DNA of 64,000 bases, taken from the NCBI RefSeq assembly GCF_965219885.1, contig NZ_CBDCOT010000009.1:62001-126000 (forward strand). Direction: 5' to 3'. Positions 9,842 through 19,026 of this stretch are shown in pieces. The translations under genes were made by a program, and so were the position numbers. Under the pieces are notes generated by a model. The model was given only the letters and a program-made list of their open reading frames with translations. It searched no databases and had not been told where the DNA came from. How positions within the stretch are numbered: position 1 is the first letter of the stretch; every line of letters starts with the position of its first letter. Source of the stretch: Curvivirga sp965219885. GTDB lineage: Bacteria > Pseudomonadota > Alphaproteobacteria > UBA8366 > Aestuariispiraceae.

Positions 9842-10813
9842 TCACTCCGTAATTGCAAAAGTACCTTCTGATCCACCACCGATGACAGTATCTGAACTCC
9901 CTTCACCAGTAATGGATTGATACCCACTTTCAGATGCAACGGGCGAAGTTGTAGGAGCATCATTCCCAGCAACTAAAAATTCAGGACGATATTTACCCAC
10001 CATCTCTTTAATACGTGCCATTTGTCCTTCGGAAAGCTCTGTTAAACATTGATCATCACTATAGTTCATAAAGTTATTCAAAGGCGAAAATGACTTTCCA
10101 TCACAAGCCTGTTGTTTGCTTTGTGAAGGACAACCATAATCCGGCTGATCATGGGCAATAGTATCAGCCACCTCATCCCCATTTCCACTACATCCATCTT
10201 GGAAAGTATGAAACAACCCTAACCAATGTCCCACTTCATGCGTTGCTGTTCGACCAAGATTATAGGGCTCTTCTCCATTGGGGAATGTGGATGCGTTACA
10301 CACAACACCATCCATAAGACCTAGATCTTTCTTATCCCAGGGAAAAGTCGCATATCCAAGCAACCCACTTTGCAAAAGACCTGAAGAATAAAAATTCAGG
10401 CAAGACGTCGGGTCTTTCCCAAGCTTTGCCTTCACATGATCAATCATGTCAGCTACATACCAATCTTCGTTGTCATAATAATCTACAGCCTTCTGGGTGA
10501 AAGTTATCCCATATGGCTGTAGATCTTTATTCAAAACATCTGTTTGTGCAGCGATATCCTTTTCAGATATTTTACCTTCCGATCCTGCATGGATGATATG
10601 ATAATGAATAGGAATTACAATTTTCTTATTGGTTAGCATCGACATGCTATGCATCCGGAAAGCTTTTAATTGCCCTTCCACTTTACGCCGGACGTTAAGC
10701 GGCGGTGTCTTCACCCCACATTTTCGAGTTAAAGCTTTAGCACTACTAAATGGATGGATGCCTATTGCCGCAATAGTTGCACATCCAGCTTTAATAAATT
10801 GTCGTCGTTGCAT
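9842..10813 (-). CDS. Tat-exported zinc metalloprotease, M43 (pappalysin-like)
   Basis: A 323-aa secreted protease. The N-terminus has a twin-arginine motif (QRRQFIK) and a hydrophobic segment. The catalytic zinc site HEVGHWLGLFHTF is the exact M43 form HExxHxxGxxH, and the downstream FMNYSDDQC supplies the Met-turn. Cysteines around SCL, DGCSGNG and YGCPSQSKQQAC fit disulfides of this family. The C-terminus ends in a Ser/Gly/Thr-rich tail. ATG 10813 is chosen for the GGGA-type site upstream; a start at 10831 has no site. Close relatives act on extracellular proteins; the substrate here is unknown. Operon with the exported protein downstream. Confidence 0.85.
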   Translation of the reverse strand: MQRRQFIKAGCATIAAIGIHPFSSAKALTRKCGVKTPPLNVRRKVEGQLKAFRMHSMSMLTNKKIVIPIHYHIIHAGSEGKISEKDIAAQTDVLNKDLQPYGITFTQKAVDYYDNEDWYVADMIDHVKAKLGKDPTSCLNFYSSGLLQSGLLGYATFPWDKKDLGLMDGVVCNASTFPNGEEPYNLGRTATHEVGHWLGLFHTFQDGCSGNGDEVADTIAHDQPDYGCPSQSKQQACDGKSFSPLNNFMNYSDDQCLTELSEGQMARIKEMVGKYRPEFLVAGNDAPTTSPVASESGYQSITGEGSSDTVIGGGSEGTFAITE

Positions 10814-10901
10814 GATATTCCCGTCCCTCATTCTTTAGAATATGTTATCTCGCAAATGAAATATTATCCATTCCTAATTATGAAAGGTTTTGACGGGTTT
10901 C

Positions 10902-11882
10902 CTAAAATAAGGGATGTGAATTCATTGATGCATCAATCATCAAACTTGAACCGAGCAATAAAATCACCAATCCACCAACAAAAGAGGCTAACATAGGTCC
11001 ATAATGCATAAGGCGGCTTTCTTTACCTTGCATCAAGTATACAGCTAGGTTGCGAAAATAAACGGTCATCAATGCCAGCAGACTAACGGTTAGTGCCGTA
11101 CCAAGCGAGATAAGCATAACCGACAAAACACCCGCCCATCCAAGGCCAAATAATTCTGCAAACGTTAATACGATGACCGATCCCGTACATGGGCGTATAC
11201 CGATAGAGATGACGATGCCAATCGTGTCACGCCATCCCGATATTTGTGCGACCTGTTCCGGCCCGATAGCATGATTATGTCCACAACTTGAACAAGTTTC
11301 TGTACTTCCGTGAGCGTGCCCATGACTATGCGCATGGGAATGAGCATGGCCTATAGAGTGATTGTGAATCTCCTTGGGTTTACGTATTCGAATAAACTGA
11401 CGTACTGCCCGAAACATCAAAAATAAACCGATCAACGCAACAAGCAAAAAACTGGTTTGTTCCATTATAGGCACGGTATCTTTAATGGCCCATTGTGAGA
11501 AAAAGATCAGACTAGATACCGCCTTGACCAATACGATTGCAGTAATCCCTTGTACGATCGCAGATGCCGCCGACAAGAATATACTGCGCTTTATATGACT
11601 TTTATGACTAAGAATATATGTACCGATCACGGCTTTACCATGACCTGGGCCTGCAGCATGAAAAGCCCCATATAAGAAACTCAGCACAAGCAAGCTAATC
11701 AAAGCCTGTTGCCCGCCATCTTGCACGGCTTGCAGGGCATTTGCCAATTCCATATGCAAGGCTTGCTGCTGCTCACGAATATAACCTGTGACATCCCCCC
11801 AAACAGACGCATGGGCCATATTTGGTATAAGTGATACCCCCGAACCAACAGTAAGTGTTGCTTTGGTTCTTTTTAAAAACAT
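10902..11882 (-). CDS. NicO/RcnA-type metal permease with histidine-rich loop
   Basis: A 326-aa inner-membrane protein with about six hydrophobic segments. It has the family signatures FHAAGPGHGKAVIGTY near residue 80 and IGIRPCTGSVIVL in the C-terminal half. Between them lies a histidine-rich cytosolic or periplasmic loop (HAHSHAHSHGHAHG) ending in CSSCGHNH, which is likely metal-binding. The NicO family is annotated for nickel/cobalt, but the upstream DUF1007 gene and the Zur-like palindrome in front of it point to a zinc-linked role here. Its ATG at 11882 overlaps the stop of the DUF1007 gene, so the pair is co-translated. Confidence 0.87.
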   Translation of the reverse strand: MFLKRTKATLTVGSGVSLIPNMAHASVWGDVTGYIREQQQALHMELANALQAVQDGGQQALISLLVLSFLYGAFHAAGPGHGKAVIGTYILSHKSHIKRSIFLSAASAIVQGITAIVLVKAVSSLIFFSQWAIKDTVPIMEQTSFLLVALIGLFLMFRAVRQFIRIRKPKEIHNHSIGHAHSHAHSHGHAHGSTETCSSCGHNHAIGPEQVAQISGWRDTIGIVISIGIRPCTGSVIVLTFAELFGLGWAGVLSVMLISLGTALTVSLLALMTVYFRNLAVYLMQGKESRLMHYGPMLASFVGGLVILLLGSSLMIDASMNSHPLF

Positions 11883-12517
11883 GTAACGGATACTTTCTCT
11901 GCAAAAAACTGCCCGACGCCATTGCCTGCTGTCTCTGTCTTATCAAGATCAGCCATTCTGGAAATTAACTCTTCTGTGGGTTCTGGGTCAGTAAAATCAT
12001 AACTACAGTTTTCTTCAGCTGTTTGATTACCTTCAAATGCAATTAAACGATCTTTATGCAGGATTTCGATATAATATGTTGGGTCATAAACGGAATATGT
12101 GATGTCTTTTGGATCCAACGCTTCCGGTAAAGGCAGATTAAACTCTAACCATAAACGCCCATCGTCGATATCAGTTGAAAATTCTGTCACTGTTTCAAAA
12201 TTTTGCTTTTCACCAGCAACATCCATAAAGGTAAAATAACTATAATCTTCCAAATTGGTCAGATTTTCTTTTGCCAATTCATTAATAAAGGTTTTGTCCA
12301 GGTTGCCATCCTCATCACGTTTCACCCCACTCAACGCAAATCCCGTATAAAGCGCATCGAAAGTCCAGCGCAGTTTCAGGCCCTCAACCTGCCCTTCATC
12401 GTTGAAAACAACACTACTTTGTAGATCAATCCAGGCATGAGGATGAGCATATGACATTTTTGGAAATTGCATCAAAAGAACAGTAAGTAAAAAAGTAAAA
12501 TAGGTATTTTTTTTCAT
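11873..12517 (-). CDS. DUF1007 family exported protein, metal-transport partner
   Basis: A 214-aa protein with a Sec signal (MKKNTYFTFLLTVLL... SYA) directly followed by the family's HPHAWIDL motif at the mature N-terminus. That motif is a plausible metal-binding end. DUF1007 genes usually travel with NicO-type permeases, as here (overlapping by 10 bases). I choose ATG 12517: a TTG at 12541 would make residues 1-8 from the operator palindrome itself. No Shine-Dalgarno is visible before 12517 because the palindrome abuts the start, which is odd and suggests a very short or absent leader. Confidence 0.83.
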   Translation of the reverse strand: MKKNTYFTFLLTVLLMQFPKMSYAHPHAWIDLQSSVVFNDEGQVEGLKLRWTFDALYTGFALSGVKRDEDGNLDKTFINELAKENLTNLEDYSYFTFMDVAGEKQNFETVTEFSTDIDDGRLWLEFNLPLPEALDPKDITYSVYDPTYYIEILHKDRLIAFEGNQTAEENCSYDFTDPEPTEELISRMADLDKTETAGNGVGQFFAEKVSVTCF

Positions 12518-12536
12518 AATGTTATAATATAACATT
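12518..12536. promoter_or_regulatory. Zur-like operator (perfect 9-1-9 palindrome)
   Basis: AATGTTATAATATAACATT is a perfect inverted repeat of nine bases around one central base. It matches the core of the published gammaproteobacterial Zur consensus (AATGTTATANTATAACATT). It touches the start codon of the DUF1007-NicO operon and lies 95 bp from the divergent radical SAM gene. The minus strand contains a TATTAT -10-like element inside the palindrome, so a bound repressor would block the promoter. Confidence 0.75.
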
Positions 12537-12630
12537 TTCAAGTTTTCTTTCCAGTGGTGATAGGGATAAATTCCGTTCCTAAGAATATCTACTTAATGCG
12601 GCGAAATCTTGACAGATATATAATGCCTTT

Positions 12631-13782
12631 ATGAGTAAATATACAAATCATAGTATCAATCATCGTTTTACAGATCACGCCTTAAAGGGCCGTGGCGCTG
12701 TTAGTAATCAGGTTGGGCGGTTTGAACGTTTCAATCGTGAAAGTTTCGATGACGGTTGGAACTCACCTGAAACTGATCAAATAGATGATCCATTTGCATC
12801 AGGCACACAAATCCCAACAAGCCTTATGGTGGATAACAGCAAGAAGATTATCACTTTTAATCAGTCACCTGATGTTCCCTTTGATCGCTCCATAAATCCT
12901 TATAAGGGATGTGAGCATGGTTGTGTTTATTGTTTTGCGCGTCCTTCTCATAGTTACTGGGGGTTGTCTGCTGGTTTAGATTTTGAAACCAAGCTTTTCT
13001 ATAAACCGGATGCCGTTGATATTTTGGAGAAAGAATTAGCCCATCCCAAATATGAACCCGCCCCTATTGCTTTTGGAACCAATACCGATCCTTACCAGCC
13101 CGTCGAAGCAGAGAAGAAAATCACGCGCAATTTAATTACCAAACTGACCGAATGCCGCCACCCCTTCACTATTGTAACTAAAAATCAGATGGTCTTAAGG
13201 GATTTGGACATTTTAACGGAAGCAGCTAAATATAAGTTAGTGCGCGTTATGGTTTCCGTGACCACATTAGATCATAAATTAGCCAATAAACTTGAACCTC
13301 GTGCAACGACGCCCCAAAAGCGATTGCAAACCATACAGGCTTTATCAGAAAACAATATTCCTGTGGGAAGCTTAACAGCCCCCATCATTCCGGCAATAAA
13401 TGATCATGAAATTGAAAACTTGATAGCTGCAGTTAAGGAAGCAGGCGCAGAAAGCGCAGGCTATATCCTTTTACGTCTACCGCTTGAAGTCAAAGACTTG
13501 ATGAAGGAATGGTTAGATCATCATTATCCCAATAAAACCAATCGTGTTTTATCCTTAATCAGTCAAAGCAGAGATGGGAAGTTAAATCATAGCACATTTG
13601 GAAAACGTATGTCCGGCACAGGTGCCTATGCAGCAATGATCAGAAAAAGATATAATCTGGCGTTAAAGAAACATTTCGGATCACATTTCAATCCTGAAGA
13701 CCGGGTTGAATTACAAAGGTCACTCACCACAGAATACTTCACTCCTCCGACGCCCAAAGGTGGGCAGTTTAACTTGCTTTGA
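12631..13782 (+). CDS. Radical SAM protein, PA0069 / SplB-like family
   Basis: A 383-aa cytosolic iron-sulfur enzyme. The radical SAM cluster motif CEHGCVYC (C-x3-C-x2-C) is near residue 94 and is followed by FARPSHSYWGLSAGLDFE, typical of the PA0069 / Rv2578c group related to spore photoproduct lyase. The substrate of this group is unknown. No ribosome binding site precedes ATG 12631, but a TATAAT at 12619-12624 is placed so that transcription could begin at the ATG. It is convergent with the MFS gene, with a 15-bp gap. Confidence 0.88.
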   Translation: MSKYTNHSINHRFTDHALKGRGAVSNQVGRFERFNRESFDDGWNSPETDQIDDPFASGTQIPTSLMVDNSKKIITFNQSPDVPFDRSINPYKGCEHGCVYCFARPSHSYWGLSAGLDFETKLFYKPDAVDILEKELAHPKYEPAPIAFGTNTDPYQPVEAEKKITRNLITKLTECRHPFTIVTKNQMVLRDLDILTEAAKYKLVRVMVSVTTLDHKLANKLEPRATTPQKRLQTIQALSENNIPVGSLTAPIIPAINDHEIENLIAAVKEAGAESAGYILLRLPLEVKDLMKEWLDHHYPNKTNRVLSLISQSRDGKLNHSTFGKRMSGTGAYAAMIRKRYNLALKKHFGSHFNPEDRVELQRSLTTEYFTPPTPKGGQFNLL

Positions 13783-13797
13783 CTTAATAGGGGATTA

Positions 13798-15042
13798 TTA
13801 CTTTTTCCCATTCGCCAAATTAATCGCTTCAGGGTTGGAACGTAAACGCCACATTGCTATCGCCCCAGCAAACGGGCCAATCGCCAATATCATGAAAGCA
13901 TAATTCCATCCTAAGGTATCAATAATTCCGGGCATGATATGGATAGCAATTAAAGTTAATGCAAAGCCCATAGCCGTTTGCATTGTTAATAAGATTCCGA
14001 CACGTTCAGGCGGCGCTAGTTCAGTGATACTTGCTGAAAATTGTGCAGAATCAGCAATTATACTTACACCCCAGATAATACATATAATCGCGATGATAGA
14101 AGGAGATCCTCCAAAGAAGAAACCAATCACTGTGGCACATAGACCACTTACCAACATAGCTGATATAGTGACCGTTGTGCGCCCTATACGATCAGCATAA
14201 TAACCAGCAATCAAACAACCAATTACGCCGCCCATACCTATAGCTGTAAAGCTTAGTAATCGGGCATAAAAGGCTGCAACTTCTGCATCTAGATAAACAA
14301 GCTTAAAACTTGCATCTAAAAACAAACCAAGCCATGCCCACATGGCATAAAGCTCCCACATATGCCCCAAATAACCCAAATTTGCTAACCTTAAGCTTGG
14401 TGACGTAATAGCCAGCATCATGGCTTTGGGATTCAAGGGTGGAGCTGGTTTTATATTTGGTCCAATTTGAACCAATAAAATTACTAATGAACCAAACATG
14501 GCGGCCAGTGAAGATACTTGAATCGTAAAGCGCCAATCGATGCCACCAAAAGCATTAAACAAATGGGGTGCAGCTGATCCTAATGTCAAAGCTGCGACCA
14601 AAACAGCAACTAACAATCCTGTATCGGAATAACGCCCTGCCTTATTGACCCAAGATACAGCTAACTTCATCCCGACCGGATAAACCCCAGCCATACAAAC
14701 ACCAGTAAGAAAGCGTAAAACGATCATCCAGAAAGAATCAATAGTCACAAATAAAATCGCAAAATTTGCGATACTTGCGATCCCGCCAGAAACAAGAATT
14801 ATCCGTCTAGGATCATACCGATCCGCTAATCCCATTATTGCGCTCACAAGTGAACCAACTACAAACCCCGCCTGTACAGAACTGGTTAATAACGAGAGCT
14901 GATCATCCGTTAATGAAAACTCTTGTTTTAGAGAGGGCGCGATAGCCGACGCAGAAAACCAGACAGCCATTATCGCTACCTGCGACAAAGCAATAAAAAA
15001 TACGGATGTTTTTTTTGAATCAATCATATTCTGTACAAGCAT
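13798..15042 (-). CDS. Major facilitator superfamily transporter
   Basis: Inner-membrane protein with about 12 hydrophobic segments and the MFS loop 2-3 signature in the form GLADRYDPRR (near residue 85) and a second copy YYADRIGRTT in the C-terminal half. The 414-aa length is normal for the superfamily. The substrate cannot be read from the sequence. The start is uncertain: ATG 15042 and ATG 15027 are both possible, and neither has a strong ribosome binding site. It is convergent with the radical SAM gene and about 400 bp from the divergent sdh operon. Confidence 0.82.
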   Translation of the reverse strand: MLVQNMIDSKKTSVFFIALSQVAIMAVWFSASAIAPSLKQEFSLTDDQLSLLTSSVQAGFVVGSLVSAIMGLADRYDPRRIILVSGGIASIANFAILFVTIDSFWMIVLRFLTGVCMAGVYPVGMKLAVSWVNKAGRYSDTGLLVAVLVAALTLGSAAPHLFNAFGGIDWRFTIQVSSLAAMFGSLVILLVQIGPNIKPAPPLNPKAMMLAITSPSLRLANLGYLGHMWELYAMWAWLGLFLDASFKLVYLDAEVAAFYARLLSFTAIGMGGVIGCLIAGYYADRIGRTTVTISAMLVSGLCATVIGFFFGGSPSIIAIICIIWGVSIIADSAQFSASITELAPPERVGILLTMQTAMGFALTLIAIHIMPGIIDTLGWNYAFMILAIGPFAGAIAMWRLRSNPEAINLANGKK

Positions 15043-15075
15043 ATAGAATACTTCGTTTCTGTTAACATTTTTCAA

Positions 15076-15444
15076 TCACGCAAGATGGCTAATGCCTTAA
15101 AAATCTCTAACATGCCAGCATGCAAATAAAAAGTTTAGCTTATAAAAACTTACCGCGATGCAACATAAATGTTTTGACAGTTTGCGCAGTCTAGGTCATT
15201 TTGGGAACATGTAATAAGGGCGTCATAGAGTTTTCTATGTGCGTCCTGATCAGGAGCGTGTTTTTCTGCTTGATAAAATTAATATAATTTATGAACGATC
15301 ATTCAGAAAACCGGAAAGCATATTTCGACGTATAAGAAACAGGGGAGCGGGATTCTTACCTGCTTCATGTTAAAACGTCAGGAGGAAGCGGATGTTTACT
15401 TCATTCGCATATGATAAAAAATTTAAACATCACGAGGGGTGGTC
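15076..15444 (+). promoter_or_regulatory. Leader region of the sdhCDAB operon
   Basis: A stretch of about 370 bp with no convincing gene between the divergent MFS gene and sdhC. It holds a TTGACA at 15174-15179 that could be a -35 element, but no good -10 follows at 17 bp. The sdhC ribosome binding site GAGGGG is at its end. I see no riboswitch-like or clear inverted-repeat operator. Confidence 0.4.
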
Positions 15445-15828
15445 ATGAGCGCTCAAAACAGACCTTTATCCCCGCATTTGCAGGTATATCGCTGGCAATG
15501 GAGTATGGCCTATTCAATTCTAAACCGGGCAACCGGAATAGCATTGGCAGGCGGGGCTCTTTTCCTTTTCTGCTGGTTAACAGCACTTGCAAGTGGCGCG
15601 GAAGAATTCACAGCCGTTCAAAATTTTGCAGGTTCCATTATTGGTCGTATCCTATTGCTAGGATGGACTTGGTCCCTATTTTATCATTTGGTGAATGGTA
15701 TTCGTCATTTGGTTTGGGATTCAGGCCGTTGGCTTGATCTGAAATCTGCTGAGATCTCTGGCCATGTTAGTTTGGCATTATCTATCGTCCTTACCATTGC
15801 GGTTTGGGCTTTAGCATATATGGTTTAG
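15445..15828 (+). CDS. sdhC: Succinate dehydrogenase cytochrome b556 subunit
   Basis: Membrane anchor of complex II that helps bind heme b and ubiquinone. The 127-aa protein has three hydrophobic segments. RPLSPHLQVYRW and SILNRATGIAL form the family N-terminal signature, and the second helix carries FYHLVNGIRHLVWD with the heme-ligand histidine. GAGGGG lies five bases upstream of ATG 15445; a GTG two codons earlier overlaps it. First gene of sdhCDAB, 11 bp before sdhD. Confidence 0.94.
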   Translation: MSAQNRPLSPHLQVYRWQWSMAYSILNRATGIALAGGALFLFCWLTALASGAEEFTAVQNFAGSIIGRILLLGWTWSLFYHLVNGIRHLVWDSGRWLDLKSAEISGHVSLALSIVLTIAVWALAYMV

Positions 15829-15839
15829 GAGGTGCTATT

Positions 15840-16244
15840 ATGAGTTTACGTACACCTCTTTCCGAAGTTCGCGGGCATGGTTCTGCGAAGGACGGTACAC
15901 ATCACTGGTGGGTTCAACGTTTATCTGGTGTTGCCCTTATTCCTTTGACCATTTGGTTTGTGTTTTCTGTAGCCTGCATGGTTGGAAGTGACGCTTCATT
16001 AGCCGCAACAGTTGTTGGTAGTGAATATGTGAAATTCAGCACTTGGGCCGCTCAGCCTTTTAATGCCACATGCCTAATCCTTTTGGTTGCAACCAGTTTC
16101 CATCATGCGCAGCTAGGTGTTCAAGTTGTCATCGAAGATTACATTCATGGCGCTTTACGCACACCGTTACTAGTCGCGATAAAGTTATTGGCAGTTGCAT
16201 TTGCCGTTGGTGGCATTTTGGCAGTTTTGAAAATCGCCCTATAA
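15840..16244 (+). CDS. sdhD: Succinate dehydrogenase membrane anchor subunit
   Basis: Second membrane anchor of complex II, 134 aa, three hydrophobic helices. HHWWVQRLSGVALIPL opens helix one; SFHHAQLGVQVVIEDYIH contains the second heme-b ligand and the conserved E-D-Y-H end. An AGGAGG site overlapping the sdhC stop fixes ATG 15840, which rules out a longer reading from 15804. Confidence 0.93.
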   Translation: MSLRTPLSEVRGHGSAKDGTHHWWVQRLSGVALIPLTIWFVFSVACMVGSDASLAATVVGSEYVKFSTWAAQPFNATCLILLVATSFHHAQLGVQVVIEDYIHGALRTPLLVAIKLLAVAFAVGGILAVLKIAL

Positions 16245-16256
16245 GGAATAACGGAC

Positions 16257-18050
16257 ATGAGTACATCCAACTATAAAATCGTGGATCACACCTATGACGT
16301 TGTTGTTGTAGGTGCAGGTGGCGCAGGCTTACGCGCAACCTTTGGTCTTGCGGAAGCAGGTTTGAAAACAGCCTGTATTACAAAAGTATTCCCGACACGC
16401 TCCCATACAGTTGCAGCGCAAGGTGGTATTTCTGCCTCCCTTGGTAATATGGGACCAGATGACTGGCGCTGGCATATGTATGACACTGTAAAAGGGTCTG
16501 ACTGGTTAGGCGATCAGGATGCGATCGAATATATGGTACGTGAGGCACCAGCTTCCATTATCGAATTGGAACATTATGGTGTGCCATTTTCGCGTACGGA
16601 AGAAGGTAAGATTTACCAACGTCCATTTGGTGGTATGACAACTGAATATGGTGAAGGCCCACCTGCGCAACGTACTTGTGCCGCGGCTGACCGTACAGGT
16701 CATGCGATCCTTCACACATTATACCAACAATCCTTGAAACATCAGGCCGAATTCTTCATTGAATATTTTGCGCTTGATTTGATCATGGAAGATGGCGAAT
16801 GCCGTGGTGTTATGGCATGGAACCTTGATGACGGTACAATCCATCGTTTCCGCGCGAAGATGGTGATTTTGGCAACTGGTGGCTATGGTCGTGCATATTT
16901 CTCTGCGACATCTGCGCATACATGTACAGGTGATGGCGGTGGTATGGTGCTTCGTGCTGGTCTACCTATTCAGGATTCCGAATTCGTACAATTCCACCCG
17001 ACAGGTATTTATGGCGCAGGTTGCCTGATTACCGAAGGTGTACGCGGTGAAGGTGGTTATCTCACCAACTCTGAAGGCGAACGTTTCATGGAACGTTATG
17101 CCCCATCTGCGAAAGACTTGGCGTCACGTGACGTTGTAAGTCGTTCCATGACAATGGAGATTAACGCAGGTCGCGGTGTTGGTCCAAAAGGCGATCATAT
17201 CCATCTGCATATTGAACATCTTGATCCTGCTGTGATCGAAGAACGCCTACCGGGTATTGCGGAATCTGCACGTATCTTTGCTGGCGTTGATGTAAGTAAA
17301 GAACCAATTCCGGTAATCCCGACCTGTCACTATAATATGGGTGGTATTCCTGCCAACTATAATGGTGAAGTATTAACCATCAAAGATGGTAACCCTGACA
17401 CAGTGGTTCCAGGTTTGATGGCCGCGGGTGAAGCAGCATGTGTATCTGTACATGGTGCGAACCGTTTGGGATCTAACTCCTTGCTTGACCTTGTTGTGTT
17501 TGGTCGTGCCGCAGCCCTTCATTGTGCGAAAATCGTGGATCGCGATGCACCGCATAAAGACTTGGCAGCCGATGCAGGTATGGAAACACTGGAACGTCTT
17601 GAAAAATTACGCACAGCTGATGGTACACATTCCACAGCCTCCATCCGTGCGGAAATGCAAGACATCATGCAGAAACATTGCGCGGTATTCCGTGAAGGCG
17701 ACAGCCTATCAGAAGGTGTTGCGAAACTTAAAGAAACTTGGAAAAAACTTTCCGATATCAAAGTTTCCGATCGCACTATGGTTTGGAACTCCGATCTTGT
17801 TGAGACATGGGAATTGGACAACTTGATGCGTCAGGCGATGGCAACCATCGTTGGTGCGGAAACACGTAAAGAATCCCGTGGTGCACAAGCACGCGAAGAT
17901 TATCCTGATCGTGATGATGAAAACTGGATGAAACATACAGTTGCCTGGATCGGTGATGATGGCGATGTGAAATTGGATTACCGTCCGGTTCACATGGAAA
18001 CCATGACTGATGAAATTGACACTATCCCGCCTAAGGCGCGGGTATATTAA
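16257..18050 (+). CDS. sdhA: Succinate dehydrogenase flavoprotein subunit
   Basis: Catalytic subunit that oxidises succinate to fumarate on the cytosolic face of the membrane. The 597-aa protein has the dinucleotide motif VVVVGAGGAGLRA and the FAD-attachment histidine in RSHTVAAQGG (about residue 50). The substrate-site HPTG and the ...PTCHYNMGG and HGANRLGSNSLLD motifs are intact. AAGGAAT precedes the ATG. Length and motifs are normal; it sits between sdhD and sdhB, 22 bp before the latter. Confidence 0.97.
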   Translation: MSTSNYKIVDHTYDVVVVGAGGAGLRATFGLAEAGLKTACITKVFPTRSHTVAAQGGISASLGNMGPDDWRWHMYDTVKGSDWLGDQDAIEYMVREAPASIIELEHYGVPFSRTEEGKIYQRPFGGMTTEYGEGPPAQRTCAAADRTGHAILHTLYQQSLKHQAEFFIEYFALDLIMEDGECRGVMAWNLDDGTIHRFRAKMVILATGGYGRAYFSATSAHTCTGDGGGMVLRAGLPIQDSEFVQFHPTGIYGAGCLITEGVRGEGGYLTNSEGERFMERYAPSAKDLASRDVVSRSMTMEINAGRGVGPKGDHIHLHIEHLDPAVIEERLPGIAESARIFAGVDVSKEPIPVIPTCHYNMGGIPANYNGEVLTIKDGNPDTVVPGLMAAGEAACVSVHGANRLGSNSLLDLVVFGRAAALHCAKIVDRDAPHKDLAADAGMETLERLEKLRTADGTHSTASIRAEMQDIMQKHCAVFREGDSLSEGVAKLKETWKKLSDIKVSDRTMVWNSDLVETWELDNLMRQAMATIVGAETRKESRGAQAREDYPDRDDENWMKHTVAWIGDDGDVKLDYRPVHMETMTDEIDTIPPKARVY

Positions 18051-18072
18051 GCGGTAAGGAAGGAGACTGAAA

Positions 18073-18855
18073 ATGGCTGAATTTTCTCTACCGGCGAATT
18101 CCAAAATCCGTGAAGGTCAACGTTGGAAAGCCCAATCCGGTGGCAAAAATATCAAGGAATTCCGCATCTATCGTTGGAATGAAGACAGTGGTCAAACACC
18201 ACAAGTCGACACTTACGAAGTAGATCTGGACGAATGTGGCCCAATGGTATTGGACGCGTTGATCAAGATTAAAAACGAGATCGACCCGACTTTGACATTC
18301 CGTCGTTCTTGTCGTGAAGGTATTTGTGGTTCTTGCGCCATGAATATTGATGGCTTGAACACTTTGGCATGTACAAAATACATTTCCGAGATCAAAGGGA
18401 AGGCAAAAATTTATCCTTTACCACATATGAATGTTGTAAAAGATTTAGTTCCTGACCTTAAACATGCTTATGCGCAATTGGCATCTGTTGAGCCTTGGAT
18501 CAAAACAGATACAGCAACACCTCCAGATGGTGAGCGCCTACAATCCCCAGAGGATCGTAAAAAGCTTGATGGTTTGTATGAATGTATCCTGTGCTTTAGC
18601 TGCACTACATCCTGCCCAAGTTACTGGTGGAATGGTGATCGCTATTTAGGCCCTGCAGTATTGCTTCAAGCATATCGCTGGATCGCAGATAGCCGTGATG
18701 AATATACAGGGGAACGTTTGGATGCGTTGGAAGACCCATTCCGTTTATTCCGTTGCCATACCATCATGAACTGCTCCAACACTTGCCCGAAAGGTTTGAA
18801 CCCTGCCAAGGCAATTGCGGAAATCAAAAAGTTAATGATTGAACGTAAAGTTTAA
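18073..18855 (+). CDS. sdhB: Succinate dehydrogenase iron-sulfur subunit
   Basis: Carries electrons from the flavin to quinone through three iron-sulfur clusters. The 260-aa protein shows all cysteine sets: CREGICGSCAMN with a later cysteine for 2Fe-2S, CILCFSCTTSC for 4Fe-4S, and CHTIMNCSNTCPKG for the remaining cluster. AAGGAGAC precedes ATG 18073. Last gene of the operon, followed by a strong terminator. Confidence 0.97.
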   Translation: MAEFSLPANSKIREGQRWKAQSGGKNIKEFRIYRWNEDSGQTPQVDTYEVDLDECGPMVLDALIKIKNEIDPTLTFRRSCREGICGSCAMNIDGLNTLACTKYISEIKGKAKIYPLPHMNVVKDLVPDLKHAYAQLASVEPWIKTDTATPPDGERLQSPEDRKKLDGLYECILCFSCTTSCPSYWWNGDRYLGPAVLLQAYRWIADSRDEYTGERLDALEDPFRLFRCHTIMNCSNTCPKGLNPAKAIAEIKKLMIERKV

Positions 18856-18876
18856 TCAATAAACTTTATCATTTAT

Positions 18877-18906
18877 TTAAAGGCGGGATTATTCCCGCCT
18901 TTTTTG
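18877..18906 (+). terminator. Terminator after sdhCDAB
   Basis: Hairpin AAAGGCGGGA-TTAT-TCCCGCCTTT with a T6 tail, 24 bp after sdhB. A near-identical stem follows the chemoreceptor gene at 22839-22867. Confidence 0.9.
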
Positions 18907-19026
18907 TAACTATATTAACCTTCTTCAACAAAAAACTTCGATGACTATCGAATAATCTATCATTCAAATTAAAAGTGATGTATCAAATCCTCAGTCAAAA
19001 TTATTTTAGAGGGTTAAGAGTATTTC

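Noticed and set aside
12609..12624. TTGACA and TATAAT as a promoter for the radical SAM gene
   Set aside because: The two hexamers are only four bases apart, so they cannot act together; only the TATAAT may be used.
17428..17826. A 132-codon open frame inside sdhA in another frame
   Set aside because: It is fully contained in sdhA, whose motifs are intact, and its translation shows no family features.
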